Assembly (NCBI GenBank): GCA_023410155.1
Contig: JAEYQF010000034.1
Coordinates: forward strand, 1-6,602
DNA length: 6,602 bases
Direction of reading: 5' to 3'
Source of the DNA: Verrucomicrobiota bacterium
Lineage (GTDB): Bacteria; Verrucomicrobiota; Verrucomicrobiia; Opitutales; Opitutaceae
Numbering within the stretch: position 1 is the first letter of the stretch; every line of letters starts with the position of its first letter. The position numbers were made by a program, and so were the translations under genes. The notes below the pieces were generated by a model. The model did no database searches. It was not told the DNA's origin and saw only the letters and a program-made list of their open reading frames with translations. This document shows positions 1 to 5,877 of the stretch, piece by piece.

Positions 1-895
1 CCATCTCGCCGCCGTGAATCGAGAGCGGGAGCGTGGGATTCTTGGCGCGGAGCTGACGATAGGTGGCGAGAAAACGCGCCGGGTAGCCGAAGCCGTTTTC
101 CTCGATGCCAGCCATATTGATGCCGACCCAGAGGTCGCGGTTGGCGTGCACGAACTGGTAGTTTTCGATGAGGCTCTGCTCGGCATTGGGTGCAAAGCGG
201 AGAATGGTTTTCTGAAAACGCACGGTGACACCGGTCGCGACGACATCGGGTTGCGCGAGGCGCTGTTTCACGAAATCGACGGCACGGTCGACGGGGATCA
301 TCTGGCCGTCGTTGTCGGTGACGCCTTGCACGCCGAATTGCGTTTCGAGGTAAACGAGTCCTTCGGCGCCGAAGGCTTTCAGGTTCTCGACGAGTAGTTC
401 GGTGCTGACGTGAAGATTGGAGAACGTCGGGCCAAGTCGCGGCCAGATGACGGAGAAGAATTCGTCGCGGCCCTCGCCGGCGACATCGAGCTTGGTGCTG
501 GCGATCCAGCCGGCGCGCTCGGCTTTGGTGAGGTCTTCGAGGCGCACGTATTCCTTTTTTACCTCGGAAGGGAGCAGGTCGTAATGCTGCTGGCGGATGG
601 TGCGGTAGCGCTGGCGGGGATCGATGGCGTCAGGCGCGGCGGCGAAACGCACACGCGTGTAGAACGTGTCGCCGCCGTTGCGCTTGGGGTCGGTCATCAC
701 GGCGTAGCGCCACTCGGGCAGATCGGAACCGGCGGCGTGGTTGTGGAGGTCGCCGCCTTTCGGAAGATCGTAGAGGAGCGCGTAGAGTTGCGCGGGCGTG
801 GCGTGGGATTTCAGTTCCTCGAACCGCTGGGAAAAATCAGCGGCAAACGCGGAGGAAGCGAGAACGGCGAGAAGCGACAGGACGCGCAGGTGCAT
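1..895 (-). CDS. Secreted adenosine deaminase-like amidohydrolase (partial, 3' end outside window)
   Basis: Translating the minus strand from the ATG at 895 gives 298 residues with no stop before the left edge, so only the N-terminal part is seen. Residues 1-18 look like a Sec signal peptide (basic start MHLR, hydrophobic core, AFA before Ala19), which predicts export. The metal-binding HxH motif of the adenosine deaminase family is at H51/H53, inside LPKGGDLHNHAAGS (compare LPKxELHxHLxGS in classical enzymes). A VGINMAGIEENG stretch near 257-268 matches the family's G-[IL]-[DN]-xAGxE region, and SIHGGEM at 292-298 matches the HAGE motif (third metal ligand H294, catalytic E297). The roughly 45 residues before the HxH motif and the long 60-165 segment resemble the larger secreted ADGF/CECR1-type deaminases, not the compact cytosolic ones. 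Expected reaction: adenosine or deoxyadenosine to inosine or deoxyinosine outside the cytoplasm. It is divergent from ade. No Shine-Dalgarno is visible; the start was chosen because it opens the signal peptide. Exact substrate is not provable here. Confidence 0.85.
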   Translation of the reverse strand, partial: MHLRVLSLLAVLASSAFAADFSQRFEELKSHATPAQLYALLYDLPKGGDLHNHAAGSDLPEWRYAVMTDPKRNGGDTFYTRVRFAAAPDAIDPRQRYRTIRQQHYDLLPSEVKKEYVRLEDLTKAERAGWIASTKLDVAGEGRDEFFSVIWPRLGPTFSNLHVSTELLVENLKAFGAEGLVYLETQFGVQGVTDNDGQMIPVDRAVDFVKQRLAQPDVVATGVTVRFQKTILRFAPNAEQSLIENYQFVHANRDLWVGINMAGIEENGFGYPARFLATYRQLRAKNPTLPLSIHGGEM

Positions 896-907
896 GGCCG
901 CACCACA

Positions 908-964
908 AGCAGGCGGCGCGCCGTGGGCCAGCTAAAATGAGTGGCCGATGGCGCGGCGGTTGCT
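908..964. promoter_or_regulatory. Long interrupted inverted repeat between divergent purine genes (candidate operator)
   Basis: The core arms are 917-930 and 942-955; 12 of 14 positions pair across an 11-nt spacer (931-941). The two mismatched pairs lie in the short gtg/gat linkers between the matching blocks CGCGCC/GGCGCG and GGCCA/TGGCC. Further symmetric matches about the same centre (position 936) extend it to AGCA at 908-911 and TGCT at 961-964, giving 18 of 23 pairs overall. The spacer contains a TAAAAT hexamer. Dyads of this kind, centred on a promoter between divergent genes, are typical operators for dimeric repressors. That role is inferred, and GC-rich DNA raises the chance of accidental symmetry. 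Confidence 0.45.
933..938 (+). promoter_or_regulatory. Candidate -10 box (TAAAAT) for ade
   Basis: TAAAAT matches the sigma-70 consensus TATAAT at five of six positions and is the only AT-rich hexamer in this GC-rich spacer. Transcription from it would begin near 945, leaving a leader of about 32 nt before ATG 977. No convincing -35 hexamer lies about 17 bp upstream (around 910-915), so the promoter would be weak or activator-dependent. No comparable box is seen on the minus strand for the deaminase gene. Confidence 0.35.
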
Positions 965-976
965 AACGTCCGCCGC

Positions 977-2785
977 ATGCTGACGCGATACTCGGTTGCC
1001 CCCCTGCACACGATGACGCGCACGCTGGCCGCCGTGGCGATGGGGCGTGAAAACGCCGACCTCGTGATCACGGGCGCCCGCGTGCTCTCGACCTACACGG
1101 AGCGGATCCATGACGACCGTGAAATCTGGATCAAAGGAGGTCGCATCGCCGCCGTGAAACCGGCGGGCACGGCGAAGACGTTGAAACTCTCTGGCAAAAA
1201 GCCGGCGTTCTACGATGCGCGCGGCGGCATCCTGGCTCCGGGTCTCGTCGATCCGCACATCCATATCGAGAGTTCGATGATGACCGCGTGCGCGTATGCC
1301 GAGGGCGCGCTGCTCAACGGCACGACGACGATTTTTTGCGACAGCCACGAAATCGGCAACGTGTGCGACGCAGCAGGCATCGAGTGGATGCTCGAAGACG
1401 CGCGGCAGGCGCCGCTCTCGATTTTCCTGACGGTGCCGAGCACCGTGCCCGCAACGACGCCTAAGTTCGAGACCGCGGGCGGCGATCTCACGCCGAAGAA
1501 GATCGGCAAGCTGTTCGACAAATGGCCCGAGGCCGTCGCGCTCGGCGAGAAGATGGACTTCGTGCAAGTGGCGATGGGCGATGAGCGCAGTCACGGGATT
1601 CTCGCCGAGGCGCTGAAACGCGGACGCCCGGTGTGCGGTCACATCTACGGACGCGAATTCGTCGCGGCGGGCGCGGCGAGCGGCATCACCGACACGCACG
1701 AGTCGATCGATCGCGAGATCGCGAACGATTTCCTCGAGGCGGGCATCTGGATCTTCTTGCGTGGTGGACCGCCGACGACGCCGTGGCACTCGCTGCCGCT
1801 CGCGATCAAAGCGGTGACTGAACTTGGCGCGAATCCCAAGCGGGTGTGCGTGTGCACCGACGACCGCGACGCCGACGATCTTTTCCTCTTCGGTATGGAT
1901 TGGGTGACGCGTGAGGCGGTGAAAGCCGGACTGCCGCCCGTGACCGCGTGGAGCATGGGTTCGCTGCACGGCGCGACGCGTTACGCGATGGACGGGGAGA
2001 TCGGCGGGCTCGGTCACTCGCGCCGTGCGGACATCGTGTTGCTCAACGACAAACTCGAAGTGCAAAACACCTGGTTCGGCGGCCAGCTCGTGGTCGAGAA
2101 CAAGAAAGTGACGCCGCTGCTCGATCGTGCGTTGAGCAAGCGTTACAAGTATCCGCGCGCGGCTTACCAGACGGTGAAGCTGCCGCGCAAAGTGAAGCTC
2201 ACGCCGGAGGTGCCGAAGAGCGCCGTCACGGCCAATGTCATCCGCACGGCCCTGCCCGGGATCATCCTCTTCCACGACAAGGTGCGACTTGAGCCACAAC
2301 CCGGCACGACATGGGACGCGTTGTTCGCGCTGCACGGGTTGTGTTTCGTCACCGTGGTCGAGCGCCACGGCAAATCCGGCGAGGTCGCGCACGGGTTGCT
2401 AAAGGATTTCGCGTTGAAGGAAGGCGCGGTCGCGAGCTCGGTGGGCCACGACGCGCACAACATCATCATCGCCGGCACCAATGAAGGCGACATGCAGGTC
2501 GCGCTCGCGACGCTGAAGAAGATGCGCGGCGGCGTCTGCGTGGTGAAGAAGGGCAAAGTCGTCGCGAGCGTGGCGCTCCCGATCGCAGGTTTGTTGTCCG
2601 ACAAACGAGCAACCGAAGTCGCCAAGGAATCGACCGCGCTGAAGAAAGCGTGGGAGGCGGCGGGCTGCACGCTGCCGTATATGGGCTTCAATCTGATCCC
2701 GCTCTCGGTGATTCCCGAAATCCGCATCACGGATAAAGGCCTCGTGACCGTGCCGGGCATGCAGATCCTGCCGCTGTTCGAGTGA
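977..2785 (+). CDS. ade: Adenine deaminase
   Basis: Cytosolic amidohydrolase-superfamily enzyme that converts adenine to hypoxanthine and ammonia. From the chosen ATG it has 602 residues, close to E. coli Ade (588) and Bacillus AdeC (577). Family hallmarks, numbered from this start: ADLVITGARV near 27-36; metal-binding PHIHIESSMM with H94 and H96; CDSHEIGNV (121-129, H124), matching the family's CDPHEIxNV; a STVPA segment; LGEKMD with E191, a likely bridging ligand; GHIYG with H222; DTHES with H241; CTDDRDADD with D295; GSLHGATRYAM; ADIVLLND; and the C-terminal SVGHDAHNI, PLPIAGLLSD and IPLSVIPEI motifs. The family's REGS motif reads RGGP here. The start is uncertain: GTG 941 overlaps the candidate promoter and operator, and ATG 1013 (590 residues) aligns best with Bacillus AdeC; no Shine-Dalgarno decides between them. 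It is monocistronic here, divergent from the secreted deaminase and convergent with the permease operon. Family assignment is firm; N6-methyladenine or related substrates cannot be excluded. Confidence 0.93.
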   Translation: MLTRYSVAPLHTMTRTLAAVAMGRENADLVITGARVLSTYTERIHDDREIWIKGGRIAAVKPAGTAKTLKLSGKKPAFYDARGGILAPGLVDPHIHIESSMMTACAYAEGALLNGTTTIFCDSHEIGNVCDAAGIEWMLEDARQAPLSIFLTVPSTVPATTPKFETAGGDLTPKKIGKLFDKWPEAVALGEKMDFVQVAMGDERSHGILAEALKRGRPVCGHIYGREFVAAGAASGITDTHESIDREIANDFLEAGIWIFLRGGPPTTPWHSLPLAIKAVTELGANPKRVCVCTDDRDADDLFLFGMDWVTREAVKAGLPPVTAWSMGSLHGATRYAMDGEIGGLGHSRRADIVLLNDKLEVQNTWFGGQLVVENKKVTPLLDRALSKRYKYPRAAYQTVKLPRKVKLTPEVPKSAVTANVIRTALPGIILFHDKVRLEPQPGTTWDALFALHGLCFVTVVERHGKSGEVAHGLLKDFALKEGAVASSVGHDAHNIIIAGTNEGDMQVALATLKKMRGGVCVVKKGKVVASVALPIAGLLSDKRATEVAKESTALKKAWEAAGCTLPYMGFNLIPLSVIPEIRITDKGLVTVPGMQILPLFE

Positions 2786-2864
2786 GGTGACGCGTCGGTG
2801 CATCGCGATCTTGGCGACCTTCGCGTGGGGAAATAGAACTCCTCGCCGAGGTCGTGTGACGTGG

Positions 2865-2889
2865 TGCGGAGCTTCACGCGAAGTCCGCA
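2865..2889. terminator. Strong hairpin in convergent spacer (possible transcript end)
   Basis: TGCGGA at 2865-2870 pairs with TCCGCA at 2884-2889, and CTTC at 2872-2875 pairs with GAAG at 2880-2883. This gives ten base pairs with one bulged G (2871) and a 4-nt loop. It lies between the 3' ends of ade and the permease gene, where a bidirectional terminator is expected. No T-run follows on either strand, so it is not a textbook intrinsic terminator; it could be a 3'-end stabiliser or part of a factor-dependent end. Confidence 0.35.
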
Positions 2890-2897
2890 ACGTCCGC

Positions 2898-2918
2898 TGC
2901 ACCGGTAAAACCGGCGCA
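2898..2918. terminator. Second hairpin in convergent spacer
   Basis: TGC-A-CCGG pairs with CCGG-C-GCA around a TAAAA loop: seven base pairs with one internal mismatch. It sits 9 nt from the stronger hairpin at 2865-2889 and 25 nt beyond the permease stop. On the minus strand it would be the first structure met after the permease gene. There is no clear downstream T-tract, so the terminator role is tentative. The rest of the 2786-2943 spacer shows no credible ORF. Confidence 0.25.
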
Positions 2919-2943
2919 GAAAACTTCCGTCGGACCTCGCCGC

Positions 2944-4281
2944 TTAACCGTGGAACGGCCAGATCTTGAAGAACTCCAGGAAGAAGATCGCGGCGATGCC
3001 GTAGGCCAAAGGCGTGAGCGATTTCGGGCGGCCCAGGCCGATCGCGAGCAGGACTGCGCAGATCAGGCCCATGCCGATGCCTTCGGCGATGCTGAAGGTG
3101 AGGGGAATCGCCAGCAGCGTGATCACCGCTGGTGCAGCGACGGTAAAATCCTTCATGTCGATCTCGATGACCGACTGCATCATGAAGACGCCGACGATCA
3201 CGAGTGCGGGCGCGGTCGCCGCAGCGGGAACCGCGAGAATCAACGGAGTGAAGAAGAGGGCGCCCAGCATCAGCGCCGCGGTCGTGACGGTCGTCAGTCC
3301 CGTGCGGCCGCCGGCTTCGACGCCGGAAGCGGATTCGATGTAGCTCACGACCGTGGAAGTGCCGCAGAGCGCGCTGAGAAGGGTGGCGGTGGAATCGGCG
3401 ATGAGAGCGCGCCCCGCTTTCGGCAACGTGCCATCGGGTTGGAGAAACCCCGCGCGCTTGGTCACGCCGATAAGTGTGCCGATATTGTCGAACATATCGA
3501 CGAGCAGCAGCGTGAGGATGAGAGGCAGCGCGACGAAGAACGCGGTGGAGTTGGTGAGGAAACCGAAGCTGAGCTTGAAGAGAAGCGGCTCGGGCGAGGC
3601 AGGGAGCGACACGAGACTGTCCGGCAGCTGCGTGACGTGTGCTCCGCCCCCAGCGGGGATGAAAATGCCCGCGACGGTGGTAAGACCGATTGCGATCACG
3701 ATCGCGCCGGGCACGCGGCGCGCGACCAGGATCGCGGTGAGCACGATCCCGGCCAGGCACAACGCGACCGGCCCGGAGGTGAAGTCGCCGTGCGACACAT
3801 ACGTGGCAGGATTCGCGACGATGACGCCGCCGTTTTTCAGTCCGATGAACGCGATGAACAGGCCAATCCCACAGGTGACGGCGAGTTTCAGGGAGTGAGG
3901 GATCGCGGCGATGATCTTCTCGCGCACGCCGGTGACGGACAGCAGGAGGAAGATGACGCCGTTGACGAAAACCATGCCGAGGGCTTCGGGCCACGGGACG
4001 CCGGCACCCAGCACAATGGTGAAGGTGAAGAACGCGTTGATCCCCATCCCGGGCGCGAGCGCGATCGGGTAGTTGGTGAGCAGCGCCATGATGACGGTCG
4101 CGATCGCGGCCGTTATCGCGGTCACGGTCACTAGTGCGCCTTTATCCATGCCGGTGGCCGAGAGAATCCCGGGATTGACCGCCAGGATATAGGCCATCGC
4201 GGCGAAGGTCGTGAGGCCGGCCTGAAGTTCGCGGCCGACGGTCGTGCGGTTTTCGTCGAGCTTGAAGAGTCGTTTGAGCAT
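2944..4281 (-). CDS. AzgA/PbuG-type purine base permease (NCS2-like, COG2252)
   Basis: Inner-membrane transporter for purine bases (hypoxanthine, guanine and/or adenine), probably proton-coupled. From ATG 4281 the protein has 445 residues, the usual length for this family (B. subtilis PbuG is about 440). The N-terminus MLKRLFKLDENRTTVGRE, followed by AGLTTFAAMAYILAVNPGIL (21-40), is the standard family opening. Other hallmarks are YPIALAPGMGINAFF (71-85), TGVREKII with AIPHSLK (117-132), VDMFDNIGTL (261-270) and YIESASGVEAGGRTGLT (314-330). Many hydrophobic stretches are consistent with a 12-14 helix NCS2-like fold. Detailed wording is closer to PbuG than to E. coli GhxP/AdeQ-type sequences, so hypoxanthine/guanine is the favoured substrate; that is inference. 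The reading frame stays open upstream to 4410, but those codons overlap the preceding gene and resemble nothing in the family, so ATG 4281 is preferred. It is the last gene of the operon, 7 bp after the nucleosidase stop, with no visible Shine-Dalgarno; translation may depend on coupling. Confidence 0.92.
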   Translation of the reverse strand: MLKRLFKLDENRTTVGRELQAGLTTFAAMAYILAVNPGILSATGMDKGALVTVTAITAAIATVIMALLTNYPIALAPGMGINAFFTFTIVLGAGVPWPEALGMVFVNGVIFLLLSVTGVREKIIAAIPHSLKLAVTCGIGLFIAFIGLKNGGVIVANPATYVSHGDFTSGPVALCLAGIVLTAILVARRVPGAIVIAIGLTTVAGIFIPAGGGAHVTQLPDSLVSLPASPEPLLFKLSFGFLTNSTAFFVALPLILTLLLVDMFDNIGTLIGVTKRAGFLQPDGTLPKAGRALIADSTATLLSALCGTSTVVSYIESASGVEAGGRTGLTTVTTAALMLGALFFTPLILAVPAAATAPALVIVGVFMMQSVIEIDMKDFTVAAPAVITLLAIPLTFSIAEGIGMGLICAVLLAIGLGRPKSLTPLAYGIAAIFFLEFFKIWPFHG

Positions 4282-4288
4282 GGAGTCG

Positions 4289-5116
4289 TTACCGGACGGG
4301 AGCGGAGCGGGGTGGAAGCGGCGGAAGATTACGGAGGAAATCCACGGTGAACAGCGCAGTGGCGCGTGCAGCCTGGGCGAAGAACGGCACACCTTCGTAA
4401 GGAGCATCACTCACCACGCGGAAGGCGATGTAGCGGATTCCATAGGCATGCGCGAGCGCGGCGACGTGTCCGGACTCCATTTCTTCAACGTCCATGCCAA
4501 AGGTTTGCGCGCACCAGCGCACGCGATCGAGTTCGAGGTTGATCTCGTGCGCGGATCCGATGACGCCCGGGAATACGCGGCCCATGCGGTTGCGCGTGCG
4601 GAGCGCCACCTCGATACACTCGGGGTCGCCGTCGAAACCTTGCGGATAGGCGAGCATAGCGCCGGTCTTCGGATCGCGCAGTTGTTGCGGCAGGGTAGTC
4701 CACGTGAGCGGCGCGCTGCCTTCGCCCTGGGCGCGGAAAGGCGTGACGAACGGACCGTAATCCAGCGCACGGCGGCCGACAATGATGTCGTGCAACGTCA
4801 GATATGGCGCCTGCGCTCCACTCGTGCCCTGATTTACGATCAGCTTGGGTTGAAACTCTTCGATGCCCAGGATGGTGGACGTGGTGCAATTGATGATGGC
4901 CTGACCTGTGAGCGAAACGGCCACCCGATGCGGCCCGATGTTGCCGGTCCAAAACGTGAACGGCCCCAGCGTGGTCTTGGTCGCTGTCGGGCCCAGGGCG
5001 GCGACGATATCGCGGACCTCGAGATTCTCCGCGCCCTGCACGAGCACGTCGACGGACTCTGTCGCCCGGAGCGGCAGCGAAAGGAAGAGGGAGAGGAGAA
5101 CTAACAAGGTTTTCAT
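4289..5116 (-). CDS. Secreted nucleosidase of the MTA/SAH nucleosidase (PNP_UDP_1) family, canonical active site
   Basis: 275 residues from ATG 5116, which opens a signal peptide (MKTLLVLLSLFLSLPLRA, probable cleavage before Thr19). The mature part follows the MTAN/nucleoside phosphorylase fold. QGAENLEV (27-34) aligns with E. coli GAMEEEV and puts E33 at the catalytic Glu12 position. NQGTSGAQAPYLTLHDIIV (95-113) matches NTGSAGG...GDIVV. EEMESGHVA (211-219) matches VEMEATAIA, with E214 at the Glu174 site. RVVSDAP (233-239) gives D237 at the Asp197 site. All three expected acidic residues are therefore present. A longer middle region (about 120-185) and a GSAHEIN block (187-193), in place of SGDxFI, set it apart from cytosolic MTAN. 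Expected role: release of purine bases from nucleosides outside the cytoplasm; whether by hydrolysis or phosphorolysis is unknown. A good Shine-Dalgarno (GGAGG, 7 nt from the ATG) lies in the end of the previous gene, overlapped by 4 bp. The C-terminus is proline-rich (NLPPLPPRSAPVR). Confidence 0.82.
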   Translation of the reverse strand: MKTLLVLLSLFLSLPLRATESVDVLVQGAENLEVRDIVAALGPTATKTTLGPFTFWTGNIGPHRVAVSLTGQAIINCTTSTILGIEEFQPKLIVNQGTSGAQAPYLTLHDIIVGRRALDYGPFVTPFRAQGEGSAPLTWTTLPQQLRDPKTGAMLAYPQGFDGDPECIEVALRTRNRMGRVFPGVIGSAHEINLELDRVRWCAQTFGMDVEEMESGHVAALAHAYGIRYIAFRVVSDAPYEGVPFFAQAARATALFTVDFLRNLPPLPPRSAPVR

Positions 5117-5877
5117 TCCCAGGCCTCCACGAATTCGAGGATGAGCATGCTGATTTCCGCGGGACTGCCGTCGATGAGGCGCAGACCCACGACAGGGATG
5201 CCGAATAATTTCGCGCAGCCCGCCACGTGAGCGCTCTCGGTGTCCTCCGTGCTCGTGCCCCACAATGCACGAAGCGCGGCGATCCGATCGGCTTCACGGT
5301 TGATCTGGTGAGCGGATCCGAGGACGCCTGGAAGGGTGCGGCCGCCGGGCGTTTTCAAGCCTAGGGCAATCGCACCCGCCGCGGAGTCAGCAGGGAAGGA
5401 GTCAACATACTGTTCTTTCTCGCCCGGAGTCATCAGCGCGTGAGGGAGTTTTTTCCACGTGGTGCCATCGCTGCCTTCGCCCAGATGGCGATGTTCGGTC
5501 ACCATGCCGTCGAACGCCGCGAACTTTTCGCTTATCACCAGATCACCGGATCTCAGCGAGGGATCGTGGGCACGCGCGGTCCCAGCCGTCATGATCAGTC
5601 GCGGGGGGTGCGCGCGAATCGCGAGCGTGGTGGCGGCGACGGCGTTGAGCGGGTCACCCTCGGTGCGGGCAAGCACCACGGTTTTGCCGTCGAGCTGGCC
5701 CTGCCAGCTTGTCCAGCTCGCGCGCGTTGTCGTGACGGGCGAGACCAGCTTCGGGCGAAGGGAGGACAGCACTGTCTCGTCAGCAACGATCAGCAGATCG
5801 ACGGGTGCGGCTGCTCTCGCGATGGTGCCCGCGCAGGCGGAAACGGCGGCAATGAGAACAAAGCGGAGGATCGTCAT
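5113..5877 (-). CDS. Exported nucleosidase paralog with altered catalytic residues
   Basis: 254 residues from ATG 5877, starting in an ATGA overlap with the NUP gene and ending in an ATGA overlap with the next paralog. The N-terminus (MTILRFVLIAAVSACAGTIARA) is an export signal; V12-S-A-C15 also fits a lipobox, so it may be a lipoprotein. PNP_UDP/MTAN features are TAGTARAHDPSLRSGDLVIS (97-116, like NTGSAGG...GDIVV), EDTESAHVA (211-219, E214 at the Glu174 site) and GLRLIDGSPAE (231-241). It shares with its neighbour GEGS...TW..LP (134-145) and a PGVLGSAHQIN block (183-193), so the two are tandem paralogs. The residue matching catalytic Glu12 appears to be Val (around IVADETV, 30-36), and the catalytic Asp site reads D236-G237, one residue out of register with the paralog's S236-D237. 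It may be a weakly active or non-catalytic partner, or act on another substrate. No Shine-Dalgarno; translation is probably coupled. Confidence 0.78.
   Translation of the reverse strand: MTILRFVLIAAVSACAGTIARAAAPVDLLIVADETVLSSLRPKLVSPVTTTRASWTSWQGQLDGKTVVLARTEGDPLNAVAATTLAIRAHPPRLIMTAGTARAHDPSLRSGDLVISEKFAAFDGMVTEHRHLGEGSDGTTWKKLPHALMTPGEKEQYVDSFPADSAAGAIALGLKTPGGRTLPGVLGSAHQINREADRIAALRALWGTSTEDTESAHVAGCAKLFGIPVVGLRLIDGSPAEISMLILEFVEAWE

Noticed and set aside
14..940. Two plus-strand open frames (14-397 and 410-940) opposite the secreted deaminase
   Set aside because: The minus strand encodes a signal peptide plus ordered adenosine deaminase motifs over the same span; the plus-strand translations have none.
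1704..1726. Repeated GATCGCGA and CGATCGATCG palindromes
   Set aside because: They lie within the ade coding sequence and are explained by its codons; no array or site context.
932..2392. 486-codon open frame on the minus strand opposite ade
   Set aside because: It is Arg/His-rich, resembles no protein family and lies wholly antisense to a strongly supported adenine deaminase. Long antisense frames are expected in GC-rich coding DNA.
2399..3994. 531-codon minus-strand open frame across the ade 3' end, the convergent spacer and most of the permease
   Set aside because: Low-complexity Arg/His-rich translation, out of frame with the AzgA-type permease and antisense to ade; no motifs and no plausible start context.
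2950..4134. 394-codon plus-strand open frame opposite the permease
   Set aside because: A highly charged Glu/Arg/Asp-rich shadow of the hydrophobic permease codons; no domain can be recognised.
4282..4410. N-terminal extension of the permease to an ATG at 4410
   Set aside because: The extra 43 residues overlap the end of the nucleosidase gene and do not resemble the family, which normally starts at MLKRLFKLDE-like sequence.
5117..5263. N-terminal extension of the canonical nucleosidase to an ATG at 5263
   Set aside because: It would bury the signal peptide behind 49 Arg/His-rich residues and overlap the previous gene; ATG 5116 has a Shine-Dalgarno and an ATGA overlap.
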